64,000 nucleotides of DNA from Candidatus Fusicatenibacter intestinigallinarum (GCA_019119555.1 DWWU01000006.1:29294-93293), one strand, 5' to 3'. Positions 15,139 to 24,348 are shown, numbered from the stretch's first letter. The notes: generated from the letters alone by a model not told the origin. Made by a program: numbers and translations.

Positions 15139-16692
15139 ATGCCGCCGTCTGCACAAATGGAAACGGAAAGGTGTCTGGAAAAACGTATGGGACGAAAAGT
15201 AAGTGCTTCTCTGAAGGAGAATGAGGCCTGGCTGAACAAACAATGTGACGGATGTGCGGACATTCTGCTGCACCGGATGAAACTGGGACGGGAGGTGGAT
15301 GTGGACGCGCTTCTGGTCTATGTTGAGGTCACTGTGGCAAACACGCTGCTGGAGGATTCGCTGATCGGAAGACTGCTGAACCGACTGAGGGAGATTCCGT
15401 CGGAAGCGCTGGCCGACGTGCTGGACAGCAATGCACTGGGTGTTTCCGACATGATGACGTTCGGTGAGATGGAGCAGGCAATGGCGGCGCTGCTGGCGGG
15501 CAACGGAGTGCTGTTTCTTGACGGTTATCCGAAAGCCGTGAAAATATCCGCCAAAGGCTATCCGGCAATGACGATCCAGAAAGCCGAGACGGAAAAGACG
15601 CTGCGGGGTTCCAGGGAGAGTTTTACGGAATCCGTGAAGCTCAACGAAGCGCTGATCCGCAAGAGGATCCGAAGTACCGGCCTGAAGATTGAGGAGACGC
15701 CTCTGGGCGGGCGCTCGGACACTGTGACGGCGCTTGTGTACATGGAAGAACTGATCTATCCGGAGATTCTGGAGAAGATTCAGGCGGAGATCCGTCAGTG
15801 GGAAATCGACGGAATTCTGGATACGGGAATGCTGGAGCAGCTTTGTCAGAAGCACTGGCTGTCGCCCTTTCCTCAGTTTGAGACCACGGAGCGTCCGGAC
15901 CGGGCAGCCATGGAGGCGCTGAACGGGAGAATTGTATTTTTGTGCGATAATTCTCCCACTGCGCTTCTGTTTCCCACCACCTTCAACGACTTCATGCAGG
16001 TGAGCGAGGACCGTTACAACTGGTTCGGAATGGTAACGTTTCTCAGAATTCTGCGGTATCTGGCCATGGCGGCCGCACTGCTGATTTCGGGAACTTATCT
16101 GGCGGTCACCTGCTTTCACACGCAGATTCTTCCGACCAATCTCCTCTTATCCTTTGCGGAAGCGCGCAAAGGGGTGCCGTTTCCGGGCATTATAGAGATT
16201 CTCCTGATGGAACTGGCTTTTGAGCTGATTCGTGAGGCGGGGATCCGGATGCCGGGACCGCTGGGCGGAACCATCGGGATTGTCGGAGGCCTGATTATCG
16301 GAGACGCAGCCGTTTCGGCCAATCTGGTCAGCCCGATGGCAGTGGTTGTGGTGGCGTTCAGCGCTCTGAGCTCTTTTGCGATTCCGAAGGAGGAGTTTTC
16401 TGTACCGTTCCGTCTGCTGAAATACGGATTTATCTTTCTCGGAGGAATGTTGGGGATTTTCGGGATCGTGCTGGGAGGGTATCTGCTGCTGGGACATCTG
16501 GCGGGGCTTACCAGCTTCGGCATCCCGTATCTGATGCCTTTTGTGGGAAAGGGACTGCAGGATTATCGGAATCCGGGAGATGATGTGATCCGGTTGCCGT
16601 TCCATTTGCTGACCCTGCGCCCGGTCTTTGCAAGAAGAAACCAGAGAGTGCGGATGCGCCGGAAAGGAGGAGATGATGTTCGCGGACAATGA
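15139..16692 (+). CDS. Spore germination receptor subunit A (GerAA family)
   Basis: A 517-residue GerAA-type subunit of a spore inner-membrane germinant receptor. A hydrophilic N-terminal domain (to about residue 290) contains LLEDSLIGRLLNR and FLDGYPKAVKIS. The membrane domain carries the family motif RMPGPLGGTIGIVGGLIIGDAAV near residue 372. The ATG at 15139 follows GGAGG at short spacing; internal Met codons at 15157 and 15187 are alternatives. First gene of gerAA-gerAB-gerAC, with gerAB overlapping its end. Likely expressed in the forespore, though no sigma-G promoter was identified. Confidence 0.92.
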   Translation: MPPSAQMETERCLEKRMGRKVSASLKENEAWLNKQCDGCADILLHRMKLGREVDVDALLVYVEVTVANTLLEDSLIGRLLNRLREIPSEALADVLDSNALGVSDMMTFGEMEQAMAALLAGNGVLFLDGYPKAVKISAKGYPAMTIQKAETEKTLRGSRESFTESVKLNEALIRKRIRSTGLKIEETPLGGRSDTVTALVYMEELIYPEILEKIQAEIRQWEIDGILDTGMLEQLCQKHWLSPFPQFETTERPDRAAMEALNGRIVFLCDNSPTALLFPTTFNDFMQVSEDRYNWFGMVTFLRILRYLAMAAALLISGTYLAVTCFHTQILPTNLLLSFAEARKGVPFPGIIEILLMELAFELIREAGIRMPGPLGGTIGIVGGLIIGDAAVSANLVSPMAVVVVAFSALSSFAIPKEEFSVPFRLLKYGFIFLGGMLGIFGIVLGGYLLLGHLAGLTSFGIPYLMPFVGKGLQDYRNPGDDVIRLPFHLLTLRPVFARRNQRVRMRRKGGDDVRGQ

Positions 16693-17764
16693 TCGCATTT
16701 CCCGGAGACAGCTGCTGCGGCAGATGATTCTGTCTCTGCTTGGAGCATGGCTTCTGTTTCTCGCCGGCGAGATCTGCGGCCAGGGACAGAATGGGATTCT
16801 GGGCATGACCCTGGGATTTCTTCTGCTGGCCGGCTGGGCGCTGGCGCTGCTTGGATGTGCGGAAAGTTACAGGCATATGGAAGCATATATGGGAAAGGGA
16901 GGGAAGGCTGTCATGACGGTCGTCTATCTTTCTTTCCTGATTATGACAGGAAGCTTTGTGCTGCGAAAGGTCAGCCGGATCTGCGCAGAGTACCTGACGG
17001 CAGGAGCGGAGCCGGAGCTGCTGGGCCTGCTGCTTCTGGCGGCTGCCGGAATTGGCATCGGAAACGATCTTCAGAGAAGGGCAAGGCTGGCCGAGATTTT
17101 CTATCCGTTTGTGATGACGGGATTCGTTCTGATGCTGTCTCTGGCGGCTTTTCATATGCGGACGGAATCTTTTGAGGAGCCGGTGCGTCTTTCTGCGACC
17201 GGCATTGCCCGGGAAGGGTGGCGGACGCTGGCGGCCGGAGCGGTTCTTGCGGTTCTCCCGTTTCTGCTGGGGCAGGTCAGGGAGGAAAAAACGCTGAAAA
17301 GACCTTTGCTGGAAGGCATGGGAAAACTGTGGATTCTGCTGATGGCGGCGGTTGTGATTCTGCTGGGAACTTTCGGAGCCGGAGGGATTCTCCGGATGGA
17401 GGCGCCGGTACTGCAGCTGATGGCAGGGACAAGACTTCCGGGCGAATTTCTGGAGCGGTTTGACATCGTATGGCTTGCGCTGCTTCTGTGCAGTCTTCTG
17501 TTTGCGCTGGGAAGCATCCTGTTTTACGGCGGCCATCTGGTCGGAATGCAGGGGAAGAAAGGGCGTATGTTCCGGATTGTCATGGGACTGCTGATCTACG
17601 CCGGGAGCGTGGCGGGCGGCGAGAATGGGATTGCAAAGTACTATCTGCTGCTGACCGAATGGTTCTATCTTCCGTTTTTTCTGTGTCTGACACTTTTGCT
17701 GTGGGCGGCTGCACGGATTGAAAAGAGCAGGATGCGTGCCAAAGGAGGAAAGGATGAAAGATAA
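16676..17764 (+). CDS. Spore germination permease subunit B (GerAB family)
   Basis: A 362-residue GerAB-type protein of the amino acid permease superfamily, about ten membrane segments, expected to hold the germinant-binding pocket of the receptor. The start at 16676 is placed five bases after AAGGAGG (ATG at 16673 is an alternative) and overlaps the end of gerAA by 17 bp. It overlaps the following lipoprotein gene by 11 bp. Sequence similarity is mostly in topology and in motifs such as ISRRQLLRQMILSLLGAWLL. Operon context makes the call firm. Confidence 0.85.
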   Translation: MFADNDRISRRQLLRQMILSLLGAWLLFLAGEICGQGQNGILGMTLGFLLLAGWALALLGCAESYRHMEAYMGKGGKAVMTVVYLSFLIMTGSFVLRKVSRICAEYLTAGAEPELLGLLLLAAAGIGIGNDLQRRARLAEIFYPFVMTGFVLMLSLAAFHMRTESFEEPVRLSATGIAREGWRTLAAGAVLAVLPFLLGQVREEKTLKRPLLEGMGKLWILLMAAVVILLGTFGAGGILRMEAPVLQLMAGTRLPGEFLERFDIVWLALLLCSLLFALGSILFYGGHLVGMQGKKGRMFRIVMGLLIYAGSVAGGENGIAKYYLLLTEWFYLPFFLCLTLLLWAAARIEKSRMRAKGGKDER

Positions 17765-18392
17765 AAAAATGCTGCGGGTTCTGATTTTTTCAGCGCTGAC
17801 GGCGGCGGTCATGCTTCTGCTGGGCGGCTGCGGAGGCGTCGGACCGGAAGAGAGGGCCTATCCGCTGACGGTGTTTATCGATGCGGTTCCGGAAGGCTAT
17901 CAGGTGATCTATGACATGGCGGATCTGGCTGAAATGACAGGGCAGAGCAAGGACAGCGGAACTGGAGAGAATGAGGGAAGCACGGGAATCGTTTATACGG
18001 CGGAGTCTCTGGAGGAGATTCGAAACCTCTATGACAGGGGCAGCCAGTATGAACTGGATATCGGTCATGTGAAAGCTCTGGTACTGGGAACCGCTCTGGT
18101 TTCCGGGGAAGAAAAGCTGGGGCAGGTGATGGACTGGCTGGAGAAAGACACCAGTCTCGGCAGAAATGCGCTGGTGTTTCAGGCGGAGCAGCCGTCAGCC
18201 ATCATGGAACAGAGAGCCGTGCTTGGAGATTCTGTGGGAGTCTTTCTGAACGGGATTTATGAGAACCGGGAAAACAAGGAGCGCCGTCCGGTGACGCTGG
18301 ACGATGTCTTTTACTGCTGGTACAATGACCGGGAGCTGCCTGAAATTCCTGTGATCCGTCCGTCGGAAAAGGGAATCGAACTTGAACGCTGA
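17754..18392 (+). CDS. Short GerAC-type germination lipoprotein
   Basis: A 212-residue lipoprotein with lipobox LLGGC at residues 20-24 and an N-terminal Ger(x)C-like domain: EERAYPLTVFIDAVPEGYQV, then KALVLGTALVSGEEKLGQVMDWLEKD. Typical GerAC proteins run 350-400 residues with a second C-terminal domain that is absent here. The following 177 bp before spoIIR cannot hold it in any frame. The start follows AAAGGAGGAAAGG and overlaps gerAB. It is either a truncated gene or a naturally short subunit. Confidence 0.78.
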   Translation: MKDKKMLRVLIFSALTAAVMLLLGGCGGVGPEERAYPLTVFIDAVPEGYQVIYDMADLAEMTGQSKDSGTGENEGSTGIVYTAESLEEIRNLYDRGSQYELDIGHVKALVLGTALVSGEEKLGQVMDWLEKDTSLGRNALVFQAEQPSAIMEQRAVLGDSVGVFLNGIYENRENKERRPVTLDDVFYCWYNDRELPEIPVIRPSEKGIELER

Positions 18393-18569
18393 GCCAAAGC
18401 ACAGGATCTGCCGGAAATCACAGCCGTTCTGCGGGGAACGATTTCCGGGGTTCGGAGAAAGCGGGGATGAATAACTGTGGCTTTGGCGGGGAATACTTTT
18501 TCTGTCAGAGAATGAGAGAAGACAGGCAGGCCGGACTGGCCGGGCCTGTTACATAACAGGGGGCGGAAT

Positions 18570-19211
18570 ATGAACAGAACAATCAGAACAATACTCGGAA
18601 GAAATCTTGCCTGGGCGGCCGGAGTGGCTGCAGGGCTGATCGTTCTTGCCGTTGTGGCGGCGCTGCACCGTGAGGAAGTGCAGATACAGCAGGAGATCGC
18701 ATCCTGTGTGGTGCGGTTTCACGTGAAAGCGAACAGCGACAGAAAACAGGATCAGGAGAACAAGCTGGCGGTTCGTAATGCGCTTCTGGAGGAGATGGAG
18801 CGCATGCTCGGCGAAGCTTCCGGGAAACGGGAGACGGAAGAGATTCTGAGGGAAAACCTGACGGAACTGGAGTTCTGTGCGGAGAACGTCCTCCGGGAAC
18901 GGAACTGTGATCAGCAGGTGGAAGTGTCGTTTGGAACGTCCTGGTTTCCCCGGAAGACCTATGGGGAGTACACGTTTCCGTCGGGAGAGTACGAGGCGCT
19001 GAATGTGAGAATCGGAGAAGGAGGGGGGCATAACTGGTGGTGTATGGTGTATCCGTCTCTCTGCTTTCCCGATGCGCTTCATCCGGTTCCGGACGAGGAG
19101 GGGGAACAGGAACTGGAGACAATTCTGAGCGATGAGGCATACGATTCCATTCTGAAGCACGGGAACCTGCGATTTTCCTTTTTCCTTGCATTCTTCGGGC
19201 ATTCAGGTTAA
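18570..19211 (+). CDS. spoIIR: Stage II sporulation protein R
   Basis: A 213-residue SpoIIR, the forespore-secreted signal that activates the SpoIIGA protease and so pro-sigma-E processing in the mother cell. There is an N-terminal membrane/signal segment (residues 13-32). Family motifs follow: VVRFHVKANSD near residue 46, then KTYGEYTFPSGEYEALNVRIGEG and HNWWCMVYPSLCF. Length matches the family. It follows the gerA operon with a 177-bp gap holding no clear terminator. Confidence 0.95.
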   Translation: MNRTIRTILGRNLAWAAGVAAGLIVLAVVAALHREEVQIQQEIASCVVRFHVKANSDRKQDQENKLAVRNALLEEMERMLGEASGKRETEEILRENLTELEFCAENVLRERNCDQQVEVSFGTSWFPRKTYGEYTFPSGEYEALNVRIGEGGGHNWWCMVYPSLCFPDALHPVPDEEGEQELETILSDEAYDSILKHGNLRFSFFLAFFGHSG

Positions 19212-19227
19212 AATGTATAAAGCGTTA

Positions 19228-19255
19228 TTGCCGTTCAGCCGGCTGAACGGTTGCC
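19228..19255. repeat. Family A palindromic repeat
   Basis: TTGCCGTTCAGCC-GGCTGAACGGTTGCC, a near-perfect palindrome between spoIIR and murI. Confidence 0.75.
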
Positions 19256-19301
19256 GGAAAATGGCGGGATACGCCAGAATGCAGTATGGAGATTAAGAAG
19301 G

Positions 19302-20126
19302 ATGAGTATAAATAACAACGCGCCGATCGGCGTTTTTGATTCCGGAGTCGGGGGGCTTACGGTGGTCAGGGAGATTATGAGAAATCTTCCCGAAGAAAAA
19401 ATAGTTTACTTTGGAGATACTGCCAGAGTTCCATACGGTTCCAAGTCTGCGGAGACAGTCACCCGTTACTCAAGACAGATCGTCCGTTTCCTTCAGACAC
19501 AGAACGTCAAAGCCATCGTGATCGCCTGCAATACGGCGAGCGCGTTTGCTCTGGAGACGATCGAGAAGGAAATCGATCTGCCGATTCTGGGCGTTGTGAA
19601 GCCGGGCGCTGAGATGGCGCTGAAAACCACGAAAAATAAGAGGATCGGCGTTATTGCCACAGAAGGAACGATACACAGCGGCCTTTATCAGCGGCTGATT
19701 TCCCAGGAAGATCCGGAAGTGTCCGTGTATGGACAGCCGTGTCCGCTGTTTGTGCCGCTGGTGGAGGAGGGCTGGACCAAGGATCCTGTGACGGAGGTGG
19801 TTGCCAGACGGTATCTGAAGGAGCTTCTGGAGAAGGACATCGACACACTGATTATGGGCTGCACCCATTACCCGCTGCTGCGTTCCCTTCTGCGCCATGT
19901 GGTGGGGGAAAAGGTGACGCTTGTGAATCCCGCCTATGAGACGGCCCAGGCGCTGAAACGAATGTTGGCGGAACTGAATCTGGAGAGAGATCCGTCGGAG
20001 GATCAGGAAGAGGGAAAATATTGTTTCTACGCCAGTGACGCCGTAGAACGGCTGAATGAGTTTGCCCGCAGGATCCTGCCCTATGAGATTGTCGGGACGC
20101 GGCAGATACCCATCGAAGAGTATTAA
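19302..20126 (+). CDS. murI: Glutamate racemase
   Basis: A 274-residue glutamate racemase, supplying D-glutamate for peptidoglycan. Motifs seen: GVFDSGVGGLTVVREI (first catalytic Asp/Ser region), YFGDTARVPYGSKS, VIACNTASAFAL (first catalytic Cys) and LIMGCTHYPLL (second catalytic Cys, followed by His). The start at 19302 is chosen at MSINNNAPIGVFDSG, with GGAG ten bases upstream; an ORF extension to 19251 would run into the repeat. Confidence 0.96.
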   Translation: MSINNNAPIGVFDSGVGGLTVVREIMRNLPEEKIVYFGDTARVPYGSKSAETVTRYSRQIVRFLQTQNVKAIVIACNTASAFALETIEKEIDLPILGVVKPGAEMALKTTKNKRIGVIATEGTIHSGLYQRLISQEDPEVSVYGQPCPLFVPLVEEGWTKDPVTEVVARRYLKELLEKDIDTLIMGCTHYPLLRSLLRHVVGEKVTLVNPAYETAQALKRMLAELNLERDPSEDQEEGKYCFYASDAVERLNEFARRILPYEIVGTRQIPIEEY

Positions 20127-20213
20127 ATTGCTTCGCGATGGGCCGGATGCCTGCAGACTCTGCATTTTCATACGGTCTGCGCAGTGAATGCACAGATCTG
20201 GCTGAACTTTAAC
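20127..20213 (+). repeat. Family B composite repeat
   Basis: Begins directly after the murI stop with TTGCTTCGCGATGGGCCGGA, contains the palindrome GGTCTGCGCAGTGAATGCACAGATC, and ends GGCTGAACTTTAAC. About 75% of its positions match the copy at 56.5 kb by eye. Confidence 0.7.
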
Positions 20214-20242
20214 TAAACCATCGATGATAAGAGAGATGAACC

Positions 20243-20710
20243 ATGACGAAAGATGTGATAATCAGTATCCGGGGATTGCAGGTTCTGGTAGACGAGAACG
20301 GAGAGCAGGAACCGGTGGAGGTATTGAATACCGGACAGTATTATTATAAAAATCATCAGCATTACATACTCTACGACGAACCCGCAGAGGGCTTTGAGGA
20401 GACAACTCACAATATTCTGAAATTCAATGAAAAGAAACTGGAGGTCCGGAAACGTGGACTTCTGGAAGTTCATATGATTTTTGAGGAAAACAAGAAGAAT
20501 ATTTCCATGTACCAGACGCCGTTCGGGCGGATGGACATGGGGATAGCGACCACCAGAATTGCACTGACAGAGCAGCCGGAACGCATTGTTCTGGAGGTTG
20601 ATTACGCGCTGGAGATGAGCGGAAACTATGTGGGCGACTGCAATATCCAGGTGCTGGTGCAGGCGAGAACAAAGGAAAATCTGGCGCTGCAGTCCCGGCC
20701 GGTTTCTTAA
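20243..20710 (+). CDS. DUF1934 (calycin-like) protein
   Basis: A 155-residue DUF1934 family protein, the YwiB-like beta-barrel group. The family core is recognisable: YYYKNHQHYILYDEPAEGFE, NILKFNEKKLEVRKRGLL, MIFEENKKNISMYQTPFG and LEMSGNYVGDCNIQVLV. Length fits. It sits between murI and a lipoprotein chaperone gene on the same strand. Molecular function unknown; the barrel suggests binding of a small ligand. Confidence 0.85.
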   Translation: MTKDVIISIRGLQVLVDENGEQEPVEVLNTGQYYYKNHQHYILYDEPAEGFEETTHNILKFNEKKLEVRKRGLLEVHMIFEENKKNISMYQTPFGRMDMGIATTRIALTEQPERIVLEVDYALEMSGNYVGDCNIQVLVQARTKENLALQSRPVS

Positions 20711-20803
20711 TTTAAATTCTTACGAAAAACATAATTTGCGGTGGAAAGGCTTTTATTTGCGGAGAAAATATGCTAAGATGTTTTCGAAATGGAGGAGTCA
20801 GCA

Positions 20804-21940
20804 ATGAAGAAAAAAATTTTAATGCTTATCCTGTGCGTCTCTGTGGGCGCATTTGCCGCAGGATGCAGCAATACAGATAACGGCGAAACTGCAAGCTCGG
20901 GAAACAGTTCCGCATCAGCCAGCGCGAGCAGTTCCCAGGCGGAGGAAGAAATCCCCATTGTGGATGAGGATCTTCCGGTCAGCGAATGTGTAACGCTTGG
21001 CGACTACAAGGGAATTACGCTGGAAAAACGGATTCGTCAGGTAACAGACGAGGATGTGGAAGAGAGCATTTCCAGCGCTCTGCTGGCGGCTGTGACAGAT
21101 CCCGACGCGACGGTTGTGGAGGGAGATACTGTGGATATCGCTTTCGTAGGAAAGATCGACGGCGAAGAGTTTGACGGCGGAAGCAGCGATTCTTCCACGC
21201 TGGTTGTCGGCCAGGGCGGATACATCGAAGGCTTCGAAGACGGGCTTGTGGGAATGAAGCAGGATGAGACGAAAGATCTGAACCTGAAATTCCCTGACGA
21301 CTACAGGGCCACAGATCTTGCCGGGAAAGACGTTGTATTTACCGTGACCATCAACGCGATCATGCGGCCGCAGGAACTGACGGAAGCCTGGGTACAGGAA
21401 AACACTGATTATTCTACGATTGATGAATACCGTCAGGCGCAGAGGGATCAGATGGAGGCGGCAAACGAGCTTTCTGCGGAGAATGATCTCAATTCCACTG
21501 TACTTCAGACCGTTCTGGACAATTCGGAGATCAGCCAGATTCCCCAGTCGTATATTACGATGGGCGAGCAGATGCATGAGCAGATCTATTCTTCCTATGC
21601 GTCTCTTTACGGCGTGACGCTGGACGAGTTTATCGAGCAGTATGTGGGACAGGACACCTATGATCAGGAGCAGGACGCATATGCGAGACAGGTGGCAGAA
21701 CTTGCCCTGGTAATCAATGCGATCGCTGAGAATGAGGGATGGACCACAGAGGATGAGGATTATATCACCCGGCTGGATAACAGAGTAGAAAACTCCGGTC
21801 TGAGCCAGGAGGAGTATGTAGAGCAGAATGGTCAGGAAAATATCGACCTGAGCATCAATCAGGACAGAGTTCTGGATCTGGTTCTGAACAACGCAACCAT
21901 CAACGAGGTAATGGTCGACGCTGACGGAAACCCGGTATAA
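20804..21940 (+). CDS. Trigger-factor-like FKBP-type peptidyl-prolyl isomerase lipoprotein
   Basis: A 378-residue lipoprotein with signal peptide and lipobox AAGC near residue 22, then a Ser/Ala-rich linker. An FKBP domain follows (about residues 105-185: GDTVDIAFVGKIDGEEFDGG, GFEDGLVGMKQDETKDLNLKFP, VVFTVTINAI). The C-terminal part (190-375) is trigger-factor-like helices. It probably folds exported proteins outside the membrane. The ATG at 20804 follows GGAGG; the in-frame ATG at 20789 would precede the signal peptide. Followed by a long terminator with a repeat in its loop. Confidence 0.88.
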   Translation: MKKKILMLILCVSVGAFAAGCSNTDNGETASSGNSSASASASSSQAEEEIPIVDEDLPVSECVTLGDYKGITLEKRIRQVTDEDVEESISSALLAAVTDPDATVVEGDTVDIAFVGKIDGEEFDGGSSDSSTLVVGQGGYIEGFEDGLVGMKQDETKDLNLKFPDDYRATDLAGKDVVFTVTINAIMRPQELTEAWVQENTDYSTIDEYRQAQRDQMEAANELSAENDLNSTVLQTVLDNSEISQIPQSYITMGEQMHEQIYSSYASLYGVTLDEFIEQYVGQDTYDQEQDAYARQVAELALVINAIAENEGWTTEDEDYITRLDNRVENSGLSQEEYVEQNGQENIDLSINQDRVLDLVLNNATINEVMVDADGNPV

Positions 21941-21951
21941 AAAATCTGAAA

Positions 21952-22035
21952 AACAGCCGATACATGGTTACGGTTCAGTCCGGCCTGTGTATTCACTGCA
22001 CAGACCGTATGAAAGCATGTATCGGCTGTTTTTTG
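21952..22035 (+). terminator. Terminator whose loop contains a family B repeat
   Basis: The 15-bp stem AACAGCCGATACATG (21952-21966) / CATGTATCGGCTGTT (22016-22030) is perfect and followed by TTTT. The 49-nt loop is a family B repeat in inverse orientation. Confidence 0.8.
21967..22015 (-). repeat. Family B composite repeat, partial, inside a terminator loop
   Basis: On the minus strand it reads CATACGGTCTGTGCAGTGAA then TACACAGGCCGGACTGAACC, matching the last half of family B. Confidence 0.7.
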
Positions 22036-22095
22036 CTGCCTGTAGCCGTTCGGTGCCTTCGCAGCTGCGAGGCAAAAGTTCCTTCTGTTTCCTGT

Positions 22096-22641
22096 TTATT
22101 CCATTCTGGAGCCGAGAAAAAGAGCGGCTACTCTGGCGAGGCTTTTTTCTGTGTCGCTCATGTTTGTGCCTGCGTTTTTGGCCAGCAGGATAACTGCGCC
22201 GAGGATATCCCCGGAACTGAGAATCGGGCTTACGATTTCGTGTACGGAGAGACTGTCCTGACCGCGGATTACGGGAATGTTCTCACGGCTGTCCGGCGGC
22301 GCGTCGATCTGACGCCGGTCCGTCAGAGCCTGGTCCAGTTCAGGGCTGATTGCTTTGCCCAGGTAATTTTTCTGTTCGGGACCGCTGGCGGCGACGATCT
22401 GTTCATGGTCTGAAATACAGACCAGATGACCGCAGACCGATGCGAGGGCTTTGGCATAATCTGCGGCGCAGTCGGTCATCTCTTCCAGCGGGGAATATTT
22501 CTTCAGAACGATTTCTCCTTCCCGTCCGGTAAATATTTCCATCGCCTGTCCTTCCCGGATTCGCATGGTTCTTCGTATTTCTTTCGGCACGACAACCCGT
22601 CCCAGGTCGTCGATTCTTCGTACAATTCCCGTTGCTTTCAT
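22096..22641 (-). CDS. spoVT: Stage V sporulation protein T (AbrB-type regulator)
   Basis: A 181-residue SpoVT, a forespore regulator that modulates sigma-G genes. The N-terminal AbrB swapped-hairpin DNA-binding domain is nearly canonical: MKATGIVRRIDDLGRVVVPKEIRRTM... (residues 1-50). The C-terminal GAF-like domain follows (about 60-180, including AGTNMSDTEKSLARVAALFLGSRME). A GGAGG ribosome binding site lies before the ATG. Convergent with the preceding lipoprotein gene. Confidence 0.95.
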   Translation of the reverse strand: MKATGIVRRIDDLGRVVVPKEIRRTMRIREGQAMEIFTGREGEIVLKKYSPLEEMTDCAADYAKALASVCGHLVCISDHEQIVAASGPEQKNYLGKAISPELDQALTDRRQIDAPPDSRENIPVIRGQDSLSVHEIVSPILSSGDILGAVILLAKNAGTNMSDTEKSLARVAALFLGSRME

Positions 22642-22801
22642 ATGAAAAATTCCTCCATTTTACTTTCTTGCATTTATCTTTCACGTTGTCGGTAAATGGC
22701 AGCAGGTCAGATGAATGAACTTTGCTGCGATAAATGTATTATCTGTAAATTGGGGAAAATTTATACTTCGAAAGATACGTGGCTGTGATGACAGACAAAT
22801 A

Positions 22802-22826
22802 CCCCGCAGCAGTCTGCGGGGCATCT
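22802..22826 (-). terminator. Terminator downstream of the deacetylase-fold gene
   Basis: CCCCGCAG / CTGCGGGG with a 4-nt loop. On the minus strand it is followed by TATTTGT. It lies 30 bp after the stop of the minus-strand gene at 22851. Confidence 0.65.
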
Positions 22827-22850
22827 GTTTTATGCCGGAAAATTTTGAAG

Positions 22851-24185
22851 TTATTCTTCCTGAAACTGTGTGACCGGAAGTTCGCCGCTGTCCGTGTCTT
22901 CTCCGGAGGCGCTGCCTGATTCGCCGGAGTCTTCCCCGGATGCGCTGTCTGACTCGGAAGAATCTTCTCCGGAGGCGGAATCTGAATCTCCCGGGAGAAG
23001 CCCGGCGTCTGTCATCCAGGTACGCGCATCCATCCGTCCCTGGCGCACGTAATCGCTGCGGATCTGAACCCAGTAAGGATTCAGGGAATCAATGCTGCAG
23101 AAGAAATGAAAGCCCTGCTCTTTCAGGTAGGTATATTTCTGGTTGGCGTCGCTGTAATCTTTCCAGCTTGCGATATCTGTTCCCTGGGGATACAGGAGAA
23201 TGTCGGTGCTTCCGGTGACGGGTTCCGTTTTCTGTTTCCACTGTTCCAGGTCAGAGACAACCAGGTCGTATTCGCTGGCGTAGCTGATGCCGGAATATCC
23301 CTGACAGGCGATCTCCCATCCTTTTTCCTTCAGAACGTTCAGAACTTCCTGGGCAGACGCCGTCTCGGACGCCGGGTCGAAGGTTCCGTAGTCAGCGTAG
23401 ATGTTGCCCTCCTCTGCAGATTTTCCAAAAAGCTCATCCGTGCGGTAGCCGAGAATTCCGCTTCGGCCGGTGATTCCGATGATTCCTTTTGCTCCCTGCC
23501 AGGAAAAATCAGGATGCTCTTCCAGAAATGCTTCCAGGCAGGAAATCACGTCGTAAGCTCCGGTCACAACGGTTCCGTCGGTCTGTTGATATTCCGATAC
23601 CAGGTTTCCGCTTTCATTCACCAGCAGCCGGGTTGCGTATCCTCCGGCAGGGAGCGTCAGAGGATAGCTGACGTCGTTCTGGGAGAGAACAAAAGGTTTC
23701 TTTCCTTCCGGCAGCTCCAGTTCTGCGGCGGCTATCGAAACGCTTCCGTCGCTGTTTTCCGTCACATTCGCCAGATCCCGGATACTTACCAGGATGTAAT
23801 CGTTGTCATACAGCAGCTGCAGAATCTGATTGAATTCGTCGACCGTCATCCGGTCGCTTCCTGCGGCTTCCGCGTTGACGACCAGTGAATCGAAGGACAG
23901 ATGCGGCACGGTCAGTACATCCGCCTGCGTCATCGTTTCCTGGGGCGTTTCTGCCTTTCGGCGTCTGTTTGTAATCAGAACTGCCGCCAGAATGACGGCG
24001 AGAAGAACCAACAGGAAAACTGCGGCTCCGATGAGAATACGGATTTTTTTGACCCTGCGTTTTCTCTGTTTCCTCTTTTGTTCCCGCAGACGCTCCCTGG
24101 CTTCCCGGGAGGAGACGGCGGCTTCGCTGAGTGTATCGTTTTCCGATGTATTTTCTTTTTCTGAATTCTTTTTCGATCTGTTCAT
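22851..24185 (-). CDS. Membrane-anchored polysaccharide-deacetylase-fold protein, catalytic residues degenerate
   Basis: A 444-residue protein: a basic cytoplasmic N-terminus, one membrane helix (about residues 50-72), a deacetylase-like domain (90-390) and a C-terminal Ser/Asp/Glu-rich repeat tail. The fold is recognisable from HLSFDSLVVN, MTVDEFNQILQLLYDNDYI, KPFVLSQNDVSYP and TDILLYPQGTDIASW. In related proteins the third stretch carries an Asp-Asp pair and a later one reads like ASHxxxH. Here the pair is Asn-Asp and the His motif is ACQGYSG. It is probably a non-catalytic binding or structural relative. The start is supported by GGGGG before the ATG. Confidence 0.75.
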   Translation of the reverse strand: MNRSKKNSEKENTSENDTLSEAAVSSREARERLREQKRKQRKRRVKKIRILIGAAVFLLVLLAVILAAVLITNRRRKAETPQETMTQADVLTVPHLSFDSLVVNAEAAGSDRMTVDEFNQILQLLYDNDYILVSIRDLANVTENSDGSVSIAAAELELPEGKKPFVLSQNDVSYPLTLPAGGYATRLLVNESGNLVSEYQQTDGTVVTGAYDVISCLEAFLEEHPDFSWQGAKGIIGITGRSGILGYRTDELFGKSAEEGNIYADYGTFDPASETASAQEVLNVLKEKGWEIACQGYSGISYASEYDLVVSDLEQWKQKTEPVTGSTDILLYPQGTDIASWKDYSDANQKYTYLKEQGFHFFCSIDSLNPYWVQIRSDYVRQGRMDARTWMTDAGLLPGDSDSASGEDSSESDSASGEDSGESGSASGEDTDSGELPVTQFQEE

Positions 24186-24348
24186 TTTTTCCCCCTGTTG
24201 TCACTGCACATATTATTCATTATACCATCTTTCCCGTTGATTTTCAGCGTTTTTTCTATAAAAGAAAAATAAACAATTGCCTTTTAAATTAAACAATGAT
24301 AAAATGTCAGAAGGTAAGTTACAAGAATTTACAGGAGGAGGTGCAGGT

